A model generated the notes under the pieces. That model was not told the DNA's origin. It did no database searches and saw nothing but the letters and a program-made list of their open reading frames with translations. From NCBI GenBank assembly GCA_029260475.1, contig JAJDDE010000125.1, positions 1-64,000 on the forward strand: a DNA stretch of 64,000 nt, written 5' to 3'. Positions 46,502-56,709 of the stretch are shown here, piece by piece. The first letter of the stretch is position 1. Each line of letters begins with the position of its first letter. This DNA is from Phycisphaerales bacterium (GTDB lineage: Bacteria > Planctomycetota > Phycisphaerae > Phycisphaerales > UBA1924). A program made the translations under genes and the position numbers.

Positions 46502-47965
46502 ATGACCACCGCCCCCGGAACGACCACGCCCGCCGCCACCGCCTGGGACTACGCCCCCGCCCCCGAGCGTGTGCCCGTCACCATCGCTGATTCGTACGGC
46601 CACTTCATCGACGGCGCCTTCACGCCCGCCGGGAAGACGATGCCGACGCTCAACCCCGCGACCGAAGAGACGCTCTCTGACGTGACCGTCGGCAGCGAGG
46701 CGGACGTGGACCGCGCGGTGCAGGCCGCCCGCAAGGCGCTGCCCGCCTGGAGCGCCCTCCCCGGTGCCGAGCGCGGTAAGTACCTCTATCGGATCGCGCG
46801 GCGCATCCAGGAGCGCGCCCGCGAGCTCGCCGTCCTCGAGACCATGGACGGCGGCAAGCCCATCAAAGAGTCGCGCGACGTCGATGTCCCCATCGTCGCG
46901 CACCACTTCTTCTACCACGCAGGCTGGGCCGACAAGCTCAAGTACGCCTTCGCGGGCGCGACGCCCTCGCCCGTCGGCGTGTGCGGCCAGATCATCCCGT
47001 GGAACTTCCCGCTGCTCATGGCCGCCTGGAAGATCGCCCCCGCGCTCGCGTGCGGCAACACCGTCGTCATCAAGCCCGCCGAGACCACGCCCCTTTCGCT
47101 GCTGCGCCTCGCGGAGATCTTCGAGGAGGTTGGCCTGCCCAAGGGCGTCGTGAACGTGATCACCGGCGACCGCGACACAGGCGGCGCGCTCGCGCAGCAC
47201 CCGGGCCTCGACAAGATCGCCTTCACGGGTTCCACCGCGGTCGGCAAGAAGCTCGCGAAGGTCGCCGCGGAGCGGAACATCCCGATCACGCTGGAGCTGG
47301 GCGGCAAGAGCCCGAACATCGTCTTCGAGGACGGCGCGATTGATCAGGCGATCGAGGGCGTCGTCCGCGGCATCTACTTCAACCAGGGCCACGTCTGCTG
47401 CGCCGGCTCGCGTCTGTTCGTGCAGGAATCGATCCACGACGAGGTGGTCCGCCGCCTCACGCACCGCATGAAGAGCCTGCGCGTGGGCGACCCCTTGGAT
47501 AAGAACACCGACGTCGGCGCCATCAACTCGCGCGAACAACTCGACCGCATCGAGGCCTACCTCGGCACCGCGGACAGCGAGGGTGCACAGCGCCACGCCT
47601 GCAGTTCCACCGGCACGCCGGGCGGCAAGGGCTACTGGTGCGAGCCGACGTTCTTTACGGGCGTCCAAGAGGCGCACACGCTCGCACGCGAGGAGGTCTT
47701 CGGCCCCGTCCTCGCGGTCATGACCTTCCGCACCCCCGAGGAGGCCCTGATGCGCGCCAACAACACGCCCTACGGCCTCAGCGCCGGCGTGTGGACGGAC
47801 AAGGGTGCGAAGATCTTCAGCGTCGCGACGAAGCTGAAGGCGGGCGTGGTGTGGTGCAACACCTTCAACAATTTTGATCCCGCCGCACCGTTCGGTGGCT
47901 ACCGCGAATCCGGCTTCGGCCGCGAGGGCGGCGTGCAGGGGCTGCGGGCCTACGTGAAGCTCTGA
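46502..47965 (+). CDS. Aldehyde dehydrogenase family protein
   Basis: VCGQIIPWNFPLLMAAWKIAPALACGNTVVIKPAETTPLSLLRLAEI...ITLELGGKSPNIVFEDGAIDQAIEGVVRGIYFNQGHVCCAGSRLFVQ (catalytic Glu and Cys present). Confidence 0.95.
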   Translation: MTTAPGTTTPAATAWDYAPAPERVPVTIADSYGHFIDGAFTPAGKTMPTLNPATEETLSDVTVGSEADVDRAVQAARKALPAWSALPGAERGKYLYRIARRIQERARELAVLETMDGGKPIKESRDVDVPIVAHHFFYHAGWADKLKYAFAGATPSPVGVCGQIIPWNFPLLMAAWKIAPALACGNTVVIKPAETTPLSLLRLAEIFEEVGLPKGVVNVITGDRDTGGALAQHPGLDKIAFTGSTAVGKKLAKVAAERNIPITLELGGKSPNIVFEDGAIDQAIEGVVRGIYFNQGHVCCAGSRLFVQESIHDEVVRRLTHRMKSLRVGDPLDKNTDVGAINSREQLDRIEAYLGTADSEGAQRHACSSTGTPGGKGYWCEPTFFTGVQEAHTLAREEVFGPVLAVMTFRTPEEALMRANNTPYGLSAGVWTDKGAKIFSVATKLKAGVVWCNTFNNFDPAAPFGGYRESGFGREGGVQGLRAYVKL

Positions 47966-47977
47966 GCACACGGTCCG

Positions 47978-48005
47978 TGGTGGCACCGGTCTCCGACCGG
48001 TGCGT
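47978..48005. repeat. CCGGTC hairpin repeat, copy b
   Basis: tggtggcaccggtctccgaccggtgcgt; core CACCGGTC-TCC-GACCGGTG. Confidence 0.7.
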
Positions 48006-48018
48006 CTGAGACAAAGCG

Positions 48019-48849
48019 ATGGGCAAATGCAGCACACATCGAGGGCGACGGTTCCCCGTTCGAGGCATCGCGTTGTGCGTGCTGCTCGGCGCGGTGATCA
48101 ACATTATGGTCGCGTGGGGGATTGTGTATCGCAGTGAGTTCAACCAAGAGATCGATTACGACGACGGTGATTACCACGAGCTCGCAAAGAACAGTGCGTT
48201 CCGCCGAGCCGCATACCCCGTTCCGCCCGGGATGCCCTTCCCGACGGATGAAGAATTCGACGACATGACGGACGCGGACTACGACGCGTGGATCCCGCCG
48301 CCGATCAGGCGTCACTACGGTCACGTCCGCGGTACCGGGTACAGCCGGCTCGAGTTTCTGGAGAGGATGGAGGTCGAGCCATACGTCTTCGAGATATATG
48401 AAGGTTCACGCGTGGGGTGGCCGCTCTTCTCGTTACGAGCGGATCGATATTCGTGGCATGAATTGGACCATGAGGGTGAGTACGTCGTAACCGGGGGCGT
48501 GTCCTATGATGCACAGGGTTTCGGCGCGGGCATCGAGGCGAGCGCACTGCCCGAGTGGGCACGGGCCCTCGCGATCGCGAAGACGCCGATGCCTCCGGGT
48601 AACACCGGCGGCTTTCGCGCGCCTTACCACGACACGTTCTATTGGCGAAGAATCCCGGTCCGTCCCATCCCCCTCGGATTCGTCGCGAACTCACTGGTCC
48701 ACTCCGTCCCCTTCTTCGCCCTCGCGATCCTGCTACCGGCGTCCCGTCGATCCGTACGCCGCAAGCGTGGCCTCTGCACCCGCTGCAAATACGACCGCGC
48801 CGGCCTCCCCGACGACGCCCCCTGCCCCGAGTGCGAAACGCCCGCCTAG
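48019..48849 (+). CDS. Hypothetical membrane protein with C-terminal zinc ribbon
   Basis: IALCVLLGAVINIMVAWGIVY TM; C-terminal RGLCTRCKYDRAGLPDDAPCPECETPA (CxxC...CxxC). Confidence 0.65.
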   Translation: MGKCSTHRGRRFPVRGIALCVLLGAVINIMVAWGIVYRSEFNQEIDYDDGDYHELAKNSAFRRAAYPVPPGMPFPTDEEFDDMTDADYDAWIPPPIRRHYGHVRGTGYSRLEFLERMEVEPYVFEIYEGSRVGWPLFSLRADRYSWHELDHEGEYVVTGGVSYDAQGFGAGIEASALPEWARALAIAKTPMPPGNTGGFRAPYHDTFYWRRIPVRPIPLGFVANSLVHSVPFFALAILLPASRRSVRRKRGLCTRCKYDRAGLPDDAPCPECETPA

Positions 48850-49026
48850 CGACAAACCCTTAGAACCCCGGGCGGAAGCCCGGCGGGTGGGAGTCAACAG
48901 GCAGCCGTACCCCCGGTCTCCCGCCCGGGGTTCCAGTGGAGATGCCTTCCCCCTCTCCAAAGCCGTGAACCCCCGATCGCCGATACGCGCTGCATGACCA
49001 ACCGCACCGATGCAGCGAGATCAGCC

Positions 49027-49824
49027 ATGCCAAAGAGCACCATCACCCCCGTCGCCCTCGCCCTCATCGCGGCGGGCACCCTCTTCATCGCCCTCAAACC
49101 CGAGACGCTCCCCGCGGCCAACGCGCAGGACAGCTTCTCGCGGACAGAGCTCAACGACGTCGTCATCGGGCACCCCGACGGCACGCTCGTCCGCGTCGCG
49201 GGTGAGGCGGATGTCACGGTCGTGCCGGACGTCGCGGTCACCGATGCGGGCTTCCTCTTCGAGGCCCCGACCGCCGACGCCGCCCAGCGGGACGTCAACG
49301 AGCGCGTGACGCGCTACCTCCGGGCGCTCAAGCGCCTGGGCATCCCCGAGGCGCGCATCCAGACCGTCGGCTACACCGTCCGCCCCCGCTACGACTACTC
49401 GGACAATCGCGGCAGAGACCCGCGCATCGTCGGCTACATCGCGCGCAACACCGTCCGCGTGCGCTCGGACATCCCCAAGCTCGATCAGGTCATCGACGAG
49501 GCCAACAACAACGGCGTCAACGAGATCGGCCGCATCGTCTTCGAAGTGGAGGACGAAGAGGGCGCCTTCCTCGACGCCCTCGCCCTCGCCACCGAGCGTG
49601 CCCGAGGGCGGGCCGACCGCATCGCCAAGGCGCTGGGCGGCACGGTGACAAGCATCGTCGAGGTCTCCGAACCCGAGCGCACCAGCTTCGGCCCCGTCCC
49701 CTACGCCCGTACCGGCGTCGCGGAACTCGCATCGGACGCTGGTAGCGAGGTGCCGCTGGCCCCGGGGGAGCAAGTGATTCGGGCGTCGGTGGCCTTCAGC
49801 GCGGTGATCAAGGTCGCCGGCTGA
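49027..49824 (+). CDS. SIMPL (DUF541) domain protein
   Basis: LVRVAGEADVTVVPDVAVTDAGFLFEAPTADAAQRDVNERVTRYLRALKRLGIPEARIQTVGYTVRPRYDY; signal peptide. Confidence 0.85.
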   Translation: MPKSTITPVALALIAAGTLFIALKPETLPAANAQDSFSRTELNDVVIGHPDGTLVRVAGEADVTVVPDVAVTDAGFLFEAPTADAAQRDVNERVTRYLRALKRLGIPEARIQTVGYTVRPRYDYSDNRGRDPRIVGYIARNTVRVRSDIPKLDQVIDEANNNGVNEIGRIVFEVEDEEGAFLDALALATERARGRADRIAKALGGTVTSIVEVSEPERTSFGPVPYARTGVAELASDAGSEVPLAPGEQVIRASVAFSAVIKVAG

Positions 49825-49844
49825 GGCGGGGAGTACATGAAACT

Positions 49845-49966
49845 CCGGGTGGCCGGGAACAGCCGCGTCGGCTGCTCCCGGAGTGTGTCAGCACGGCCGA
49901 AGTACTCCCAACCCGCATGTCACCCCTCCCGGGAGCCGCTGAAGCAGCGGTTCCCGGCCACCCGGA
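49845..49966. repeat. Intergenic double-hairpin repeat, copy 3
   Basis: ccgggtggccgggaacagccgcgtcggctgctcccgg ... cccgggagccgctgaagcagcggttcccggccacccgg. Confidence 0.8.
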
Positions 49967-50028
49967 GGTGCACCGCCCCCCGATCCGCCCCAGATCCGCC
50001 CCGTTTCGTCGCCGCATACACTGATGGC

Positions 50029-50910
50029 ATGTCCGAACGCATCTCCGTCACGAAGACCCACAAGCTCTACATCAACGGCGCCTTCCCCCGCTCCGAGAGC
50101 GGCAGGTCCATCGATGTGCAAGGCCCCAAGGGCGAGACCTTTGCGCACGCCTGTCTCGCGTCGCGCAAGGACCTGCGCGAGGCGGTGAAGGGCGCAGGGG
50201 CGGCCCAGCCGGGCTGGGCGGGGCGCACCGCGTACAACCGCGGTCAGATCCTCTACCGCATCGCGGAGATGCTCGAGGGCAAGCGCCTCGAGATGGTCGA
50301 AGCGATCACGCTGGGTGACGATAAGAAGAAGAAAAACGCCGAGCGTGAGGTGGAGGCGTCGGTCGATCGCCTCGTGCGCTTCGCGGGCTGGACGGACAAG
50401 TACACGCAGGTGCTCGGCAACTCCAACCCCGTCGCCGGGCCCTTCTACACGTTCACGATCCCCGAGCCTACGGGCGTCGTCGTGTGCGTCGCGCCGGACG
50501 ACCGGGCGCTGCCGCTGCTGCCCTTGGTCTCCCTCATCGCCCCGGCGCTGTGCGCGGGCAACGCGATCGTGGGCGTCGGTTCGGTCACCAACCCGCTGCC
50601 GACGAGCGTGCTGGGCGAGGTGATGCACACATCCGATGTGCCGGGCGGCGTGGTCAACCTGCTCACCGGTTCGCTCGACGAGCTGGTCCCCTGGATCAGC
50701 GAGCACCGCGCCATCGAGGCGGTCCACGCGGGCGGCCTCTCCGAGGAGCACGCGATGGCCCTGCGCTCCGGAGCGTCCGAGAACGTCAAGCGCGTCCGCA
50801 CGCGCGACATCGACCACGAGGGCTGGTTCGACGACGAAACCTGCGCAAGCCCCTGGTGGATCGAGCCCTTCGTCGAGATGAAGACCATCTGGCACCCCTC
50901 GGGCGTCTGA
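50029..50910 (+). CDS. Short aldehyde-dehydrogenase-like protein lacking the catalytic domain
   Basis: KLYINGAFPRSESGRSIDVQGPKGETFAHACLASRKDLREAVKGAGAAQPGWAGRTAYNRGQILYRIAEMLE resembles ALDH N-domain; ends after 293 aa with no FxxxGQxC motif. Confidence 0.7.
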   Translation: MSERISVTKTHKLYINGAFPRSESGRSIDVQGPKGETFAHACLASRKDLREAVKGAGAAQPGWAGRTAYNRGQILYRIAEMLEGKRLEMVEAITLGDDKKKKNAEREVEASVDRLVRFAGWTDKYTQVLGNSNPVAGPFYTFTIPEPTGVVVCVAPDDRALPLLPLVSLIAPALCAGNAIVGVGSVTNPLPTSVLGEVMHTSDVPGGVVNLLTGSLDELVPWISEHRAIEAVHAGGLSEEHAMALRSGASENVKRVRTRDIDHEGWFDDETCASPWWIEPFVEMKTIWHPSGV

Positions 50911-50918
50911 TCGCCCCG

Positions 50919-51947
50919 ATGCGGGGCCCCGATCGTGCCGATGGGGTGCAGATGCACCGACGCCCCGCGGCATCCAAAGCCCCGCCCCCCTCAGCGCAAC
51001 CGATCTCGGATGACGACGCCAGCTTCGTGGCGCGCTCGGTGCTGCTGTCGGTCCTGGTGGTGTGCATCGGCGCCGTCGGGCAGATCGTCGGCGCGTTGAT
51101 CGGCTTCGGGCCCGGGGTATCGCTGCTCGGCGGGTGCGTGCTCGGGATCGGCTCTGGCATTTTCCTCGCCCAGCGCCTCGTCGTGGCCCCCGCCCTCGCT
51201 TCTGACGCCAAGCGGCGCGCGATGATCGCCCGTATCGAGCGCGTGACGCGCGCGGATCGGGAGGAGCTCTTCGACGACCTGCTCATCTGCTCGAGCGACA
51301 AGGCCCTCGGCCCGCTGGCCCACGCGGTACACGATGCGCTGGTTCGTGCGCACAGGGACCGCCTCGAGGCCGCCGCCTTGCGCCGTGAGATGGTGCACAA
51401 GGTGGACCGTGAGACCACCAAGCGCACCGCGACGCTCACCACCGCCGCCGAGCGTGACGAGCTCACCGGCCTCCTCAACCGGCGCGGCTTCGACCGGCGC
51501 CTGGCCGACACCATCGACGATGCGCGCGAGACCGGCGTGGAGGTCACGCTGCTCGCGATGGACATGGACCGCTTCAAGCGGCTCAACGACAACCACGGGC
51601 ACGAGAAGGGCGACGAAGCCCTGCGCATCGCGGGCGACCTCATCAGTGCGCACACACGCGACGGCGACCTCGGCGCCCGCGTCGGTGGGGACGAGCTCTT
51701 CCTGGTGCTCCGCGACGCGGACGCCGCCGCCGCGACGGACGTCGGCGAGCGCCTGATCAGCCTCTTCACCAACCACCCCGCCGGCAGCGACCTCGACGGG
51801 CTCTGGCCCGGCCTCAGCATCGGCATCGCCCGCCTGCTGGGCGACGGAGCCGCGGACGCCGATCAGCTCAAGAAACTCGCCGACAACGCCCTATACCAGA
51901 GCAAAAACAACGGGCGCGGGCGTGTCACCCTCGCGCGCGCCGCATGA
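50919..51947 (+). CDS. Membrane-associated diguanylate cyclase (GGDEF)
   Basis: ERDELTGLLNRRGFDRRLADTIDD...LLAMDMDRFKRLNDNHGHEKGDEALRIAGDLI...ARVGGDELFLVL. Confidence 0.9.
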   Translation: MRGPDRADGVQMHRRPAASKAPPPSAQPISDDDASFVARSVLLSVLVVCIGAVGQIVGALIGFGPGVSLLGGCVLGIGSGIFLAQRLVVAPALASDAKRRAMIARIERVTRADREELFDDLLICSSDKALGPLAHAVHDALVRAHRDRLEAAALRREMVHKVDRETTKRTATLTTAAERDELTGLLNRRGFDRRLADTIDDARETGVEVTLLAMDMDRFKRLNDNHGHEKGDEALRIAGDLISAHTRDGDLGARVGGDELFLVLRDADAAAATDVGERLISLFTNHPAGSDLDGLWPGLSIGIARLLGDGAADADQLKKLADNALYQSKNNGRGRVTLARAA

Positions 51948-52035
51948 CCACCCGGGCCCGGGCGTTCCCGACCGAACGCACGCACGCACCCGAACGTACC
52001 ATCCTCCCCACGCCGATCCCAACGCCCGAGACCCG

Positions 52036-52698
52036 ATGACCCCAACGCAAGAGACGCCCAACTCGACCGCACTCACCGGCCCCCTCGCGCTCGCGGGCGG
52101 CGTCGTGATCGCCCTCGGCGGCCTCACCGGTGCGGCCGCTGGCGTGCTCAGCGCCACGGGCGGCGATTGGTCGCGCCCGGACGCCTTCGTGGTCTTCTTC
52201 GGCGTCACCTCGCTCGTCGCCGCGGTGCTCGGCTCGATGGTGGCCCTCGGCAAGCTCCGCGACACCGTGGGCATGACGCTCCTCATCGGCGCCGGTTCGC
52301 TGCTCGTGGGCGGCGCGCTCTCGGAGCCGCAACTCGTCGCGGGCGTGCTCGGGCAGGCCGGCGGGGACTACCGCGAATACCACGGCGTCCTCCTCAAGCA
52401 CCTCGTCCTCGCGCAGATCGGCTGCGCCGCGCTGGGCACGCTGCTGTGCGCGCTGCAGGTGTGGAGCCGCAAGCCGGAGGAATCTATCCCCCAGGCGGTG
52501 CGCTCCGCGATCGCCTTCGCGCTGCTCGGCGCCATCATCGCCTGCTTCGCGCTTTCACCGATCCGCGAAGCGATCCTGGACCTCCCGAAGATCCTCGTCG
52601 CGCTGGTCGTCGGCCTCGGCGGCGTGCTGGCGATCGTGTGCACCGCCGCGGGCGGTCACACGCTGATCCGGTCGTTCGAGGTAGCGCAGCGGGCCTAG
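52036..52698 (+). CDS. Hypothetical integral membrane protein
   Basis: Multiple hydrophobic helices (LALAGGVVIALGGLTGAAAGVLSA, SAIAFALLGAIIACFALSPI, ILVALVVGLGGVLAIVCTAAGG). Confidence 0.65.
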   Translation: MTPTQETPNSTALTGPLALAGGVVIALGGLTGAAAGVLSATGGDWSRPDAFVVFFGVTSLVAAVLGSMVALGKLRDTVGMTLLIGAGSLLVGGALSEPQLVAGVLGQAGGDYREYHGVLLKHLVLAQIGCAALGTLLCALQVWSRKPEESIPQAVRSAIAFALLGAIIACFALSPIREAILDLPKILVALVVGLGGVLAIVCTAAGGHTLIRSFEVAQRA

Positions 52699-52732
52699 CG
52701 AGAAGCGGTCGTCCTTCGATTTGACGCAAGCG

Positions 52733-53434
52733 CTAACCCCGCGACGAGTCGCTCCCCGGCAGCTCCATCTGGTATCGCGGCGAATCCTCGTTGAAGTGGC
52801 GCGCGATCCAGTCGAGGTCGCCGCGCTCGTGCATGCGGGCAAAGCGTTCGACCGCGTCGGGGCAGTACTTCTCGCCTCGGAGCGAGAGGAGTTCCTCGAT
52901 CGCGCGATCCTCGGCGTCCTCGCGGAGGTCGGTGCTGTAGGGGCGCCGGCTCGTCATCGCGTCGTAGCTATCGATCACGCCGAAGTAGAGCGCGGGGCGC
53001 GGGATGTTCTCGCCCGCGAGGTTGTCCGGGTAGCCGCTGGCGTCGAGGCGTTCGTGGTGGGAACGCACCATCTGGCGGATGAGCGGGTCGGTGATGCCCG
53101 CGTCGAGCACGCGTGCTTCGCCCAGCGTCGTGTGCGCACGGACCGTGTCGAACTCCTGGTCGGTCAGGCGCCCGGGCTTGCGGAGGATCCCGCCGTCGAT
53201 GTCCAGCTTGCCCACGTCGTGCAGCGCCGCGCCGATCGAGAGCAGTTCGACGATATCGCGGTCCAGCCCCGCGTCTTCGGCGAGCGCCCGGGTGTAGAGG
53301 ATGACGCGCCAGGTGTGCGTGGCGGTCACCGTGTCGTGCAGCTCGAGGTCGTCCACGAGGCGTATCGCGGTCTGAAACCAGGCGGAGGCTGTGAGCTGAT
53401 CGGGGACCTTGGAGTCCCGGATCGGGCGGGTCAT
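52733..53434 (-). CDS. HD-GYP domain phosphodiesterase-like protein
   Basis: [25 protein letters not shown]...[43 protein letters not shown]...[18 protein letters not shown]. Confidence 0.88.
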   Translation of the reverse strand: MTRPIRDSKVPDQLTASAWFQTAIRLVDDLELHDTVTATHTWRVILYTRALAEDAGLDRDIVELLSIGAALHDVGKLDIDGGILRKPGRLTDQEFDTVRAHTTLGEARVLDAGITDPLIRQMVRSHHERLDASGYPDNLAGENIPRPALYFGVIDSYDAMTSRRPYSTDLREDAEDRAIEELLSLRGEKYCPDAVERFARMHERGDLDWIARHFNEDSPRYQMELPGSDSSRG

Positions 53435-54444
53435 GACAGCCGTTTCTGCTTCGCGCCCTCGACGAGGGTGCTGAAGCGGTCGTAGCTCGAACGGTCCACA
53501 CCGGAGAGCTCGTCGGCCTGCGCATCGGCGTGGTAGCTGGAACGCACCATCGGGCCCGACTCGACGACCTTGAAGCCTCGCTTCAGACCCTCTTCCTTGT
53601 ACATCGCGAAGGTGTCGGGGTGGACCCAGCGGTCGATGGGCAGGTGGTTGCGCGTCGGCTGGAGGTACTGGCCGATCGTGAGGATGTCCGTCTCGGCCCG
53701 CGCGAGCAGGTCGTCCATGAGGTCGAGCACCTCCTGGTCCTTCTCGCCGATGCCGACCATGATCCCCGTCTTCGTGACCAGCCCCTCGTCCTTCGAGCGG
53801 CGCAGCACGCCGATCGAGCGGTCGTACTTCGCCTGCGGGCGCACCGCGGGGTACATCCGCGGCACCGTCTCCAGGTTGTGGTTCATGATCTCCGGGCGTG
53901 CATCGATGACCATCTGCAGTGCCGCCATATCACCCAGGAAGTCAGGGATGAGCACCTCGACGGAGAGGCCCGGGCAGGCGTCGTGCGTGAGCAGGATGGT
54001 CTGGGCCCAGATCCCGGCGCCGCCGTCGGGGAGCTCGTCGCGGTTGACCGAGGTGATGACGATGTGGCGCAGCTGGGCGCCCTCGACCATGAGGCGGACG
54101 GACGCCGCGACGCGGCGCGGTTCGTCCCTATCAAGGACGGGCGGTCGCCCGGTTTTGACGTTGCAGAAGCCGCAGGCGCGGGTGCAGGTGTCGCCCAGGA
54201 TCATGATGGTGGCGACGCCGCGGGCCCAACACTCCCCCATATTGGGGCATCCAGCCTCTTCGCAGACGGTGAAGAGGTTGTTCTCTTTCAGGATGTTGCG
54301 GAGCTTGGCGTAGGCGTCGCCGCCAGGGACTTTGGCGCGGAGCCAGTCGGGCTTTCGTTTGAGCGCGAGCTGGTGCTTCTCGTCGGACTGGTTGTTGATG
54401 ACCATCCCCGTGAGGCTGAAGGCGGGCTTGCCGACGCGCTTCAT
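53431..54444 (-). CDS. lipA: Lipoyl synthase
   Basis: [73 protein letters not shown]; radical SAM CxxxCxxC. Confidence 0.95.
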   Translation of the reverse strand: MKRVGKPAFSLTGMVINNQSDEKHQLALKRKPDWLRAKVPGGDAYAKLRNILKENNLFTVCEEAGCPNMGECWARGVATIMILGDTCTRACGFCNVKTGRPPVLDRDEPRRVAASVRLMVEGAQLRHIVITSVNRDELPDGGAGIWAQTILLTHDACPGLSVEVLIPDFLGDMAALQMVIDARPEIMNHNLETVPRMYPAVRPQAKYDRSIGVLRRSKDEGLVTKTGIMVGIGEKDQEVLDLMDDLLARAETDILTIGQYLQPTRNHLPIDRWVHPDTFAMYKEEGLKRGFKVVESGPMVRSSYHADAQADELSGVDRSSYDRFSTLVEGAKQKRLS

Positions 54445-54640
54445 GGGGTCTCCGCCCAAAGGACGGGGGTGGCGCTGGAGGGCGCGGTCGGTCGTCTTCG
54501 CGTCTGGTCGGGTCGGGGCAGGCATCGCTCGAAGTGTAGCCACGCCCAGATCGGGCCTTACGCCGGTCTGTCCGGGTGGGGGAAGGTGCATGGATTCCGA
54601 GGGATCGGTCAACAGCCCCGATAGAACGGGCCGATAGCGA

Positions 54641-54714
54641 CCCTTCGGACGGTACGCAGCGTACCTCTTCTTCGCGAGGACCCCCGAAGGGGCGATCGCG
54701 CAGCGGTACGCTGC
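54641..54714. promoter_or_regulatory. Nested palindromes upstream of the exopolysaccharide/exosortase locus
   Basis: cccttcgg..ccgaaggg enclosing GGTACGC-A-GCGTACC; second palindrome GCAGCG-GTA-CGCTGC at 54700-54714. Confidence 0.5.
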
Positions 54715-54763
54715 CTGCCTTCTGCCTACCGACGCTCCGAGAGACGATCGCAGACGAGACGCC

Positions 54764-56464
54764 ATGCCCACCGCACACGCCCCAGAACGACGCTCCGCCC
54801 CTCGCACCGCTTCTATGGGCCCGCGTGCTCTGAGCTGCGCTGCGCTCCTCGCGGGCACCGCCCTGCTGGGCGGCTGCGAGATCGATGGCTGGCTGGGCGA
54901 CCCCTCCGTCATCGGCCGCTGGGAGCACACGCCCACCGTGGTGCCCATCCTGGAACGGATCGACGTGATCGAGGCCGACACGGGCGAGTTCGTGGATGTC
55001 ACGCAGGTGTCGCCCAACGATCTGGTGCCGCAGGTCTCGGAGTACGCGATCGGACCGGGCGACTTCGTCCGCGTCACGATCTTCGGGCTCCTGGAGCCGC
55101 AGGTGCCGTACATCTCGGAGACCTCGGTCAACGAGAACGGGTTCATCAACCTGCCGGATGTCGGACGGTTCCGCCTCGCGGGGCGGACCTCGTTCGAAGC
55201 GCGCCAGGCCCTCGCGCAATTGCTGCTCGACGAAGGCAAATTCACCACAGAGCCGATCGTGGATGTCCAGGCACTGAGCCGCCAGGAGGCGTCTTACTCC
55301 GTCTTCGGTGCCATCCAGTCCCCCGGTCGTTTCGCGATCCCGCGTCCCGACCATCGCCTGCTCGAGGCCCTCACCAACGCGGGCGGCGTTTCGCCGATCA
55401 TCCGCGAGATCTTCGTCATCCGGCAGGTGCCCCTCACGGACGCCGTCTCCGGCACCACACCGGTGCCGACCGGCCCCGAGAGCGATCCCATCGACACCCC
55501 TCTCAGCCCCTCGCGGCCCAACAACTCTGGCGGCTCGGGCAATACGGAGTCCATTCTGGACCTCCTCGACGATCTCTCGGGTGAGGACGAGCCCAAGGGC
55601 GCTCAGCCCGGCGTGATAGATGACTTCATCACCCCCGGCGTCCTCTCGCTGGACCCGTCACAGCGCCCCGCGCCGCGCCGGGTCGATCGCACCATCGCCC
55701 CCAGCGTCTATCAGGACGGTATGTCCGACGGCGAAGTGCCCTCGATCGACCTCGATGGCGACATCGCACCCCCCAGCATCAATCAGGGCCCCGCGGCCAC
55801 CATCGATCTCGCCGACCCCTCCATACAGACCCTTGAACAGGGCGAGTGGCGGTTCATCAACGGGCGTTGGGTCCGCGTGCTCCCGCCGAACCCCAACACC
55901 GTGAGCCAGCTCCCCGATGGCAGCGACCCGCTCGACGACGAGATCACCGCGAACGACCTGATGACCCAGCGCGTGATCGGGATCCCCACGGGGCCGCTGC
56001 TGCAGGGCGTCGCCCGCTACAACATCGTGATCCGCCCGGGCGACATCATCCATGTGCCCGCCCCCGAATCCGGGCTCGTGTACGCCGCCGGTCCCGGCAT
56101 CGCCCGCGCCGGCAGCTACAACCTGCCCAGCAACGGTCGCCTGACCATCATGCGTCTCGTCGCCTCCGCGGGTGGTCTCTCCGCGATCTCCGTCCCCGAA
56201 CGCGTGGACCTCACCCGGATGGTGGGGGACGATCGGCAGGCGACGATCCGCATCAACGCCCGCGCCATCTTCGAGGGCACCCACCCGGACGTCTTCCTGA
56301 AGCCCGATGACCTCGTGAACTTCGGCACGGATTTCTGGTCCACGCCCTTCGCGGTGATGCGCAACGGCTTCCGGTTCACCTACGGCTTCGGCTTCCTGCT
56401 CGACCGGAACTTCGGCAACGACGTCTTCGGTGCCCCGCCGTCGAACAACGGCTTCAACAACTAA
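54764..56464 (+). CDS. Polysaccharide export lipoprotein (Wza/SLBB type)
   Basis: LLGGCEID lipobox; [90 protein letters not shown]; second SLBB-like segment [34 protein letters not shown]. Confidence 0.88.
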   Translation: MPTAHAPERRSAPRTASMGPRALSCAALLAGTALLGGCEIDGWLGDPSVIGRWEHTPTVVPILERIDVIEADTGEFVDVTQVSPNDLVPQVSEYAIGPGDFVRVTIFGLLEPQVPYISETSVNENGFINLPDVGRFRLAGRTSFEARQALAQLLLDEGKFTTEPIVDVQALSRQEASYSVFGAIQSPGRFAIPRPDHRLLEALTNAGGVSPIIREIFVIRQVPLTDAVSGTTPVPTGPESDPIDTPLSPSRPNNSGGSGNTESILDLLDDLSGEDEPKGAQPGVIDDFITPGVLSLDPSQRPAPRRVDRTIAPSVYQDGMSDGEVPSIDLDGDIAPPSINQGPAATIDLADPSIQTLEQGEWRFINGRWVRVLPPNPNTVSQLPDGSDPLDDEITANDLMTQRVIGIPTGPLLQGVARYNIVIRPGDIIHVPAPESGLVYAAGPGIARAGSYNLPSNGRLTIMRLVASAGGLSAISVPERVDLTRMVGDDRQATIRINARAIFEGTHPDVFLKPDDLVNFGTDFWSTPFAVMRNGFRFTYGFGFLLDRNFGNDVFGAPPSNNGFNN

Positions 56465-56709
56465 TCGGGCCCGCCCTCTCCCTCATCAGGGGATGGCGGA
56501 ACAACCGAACCCGCCCGAGCGGGTCGGCGTACGAACGATCCCCGATCACCGGCTGTGGGTCATGCTGCGCCCGCGCCGGGCCGATTTGATCGGTCTGGCG
56601 AGCGTGCGATGATGCTCGTGAGCGGGGAGAAGCGATCCGAGGCGAGTGGGCCCGGGTCGCGTGAACCCGGTGGATTCAACAGGGCCCAGACGGGCCCCAT
56701 GCGAGCGAG

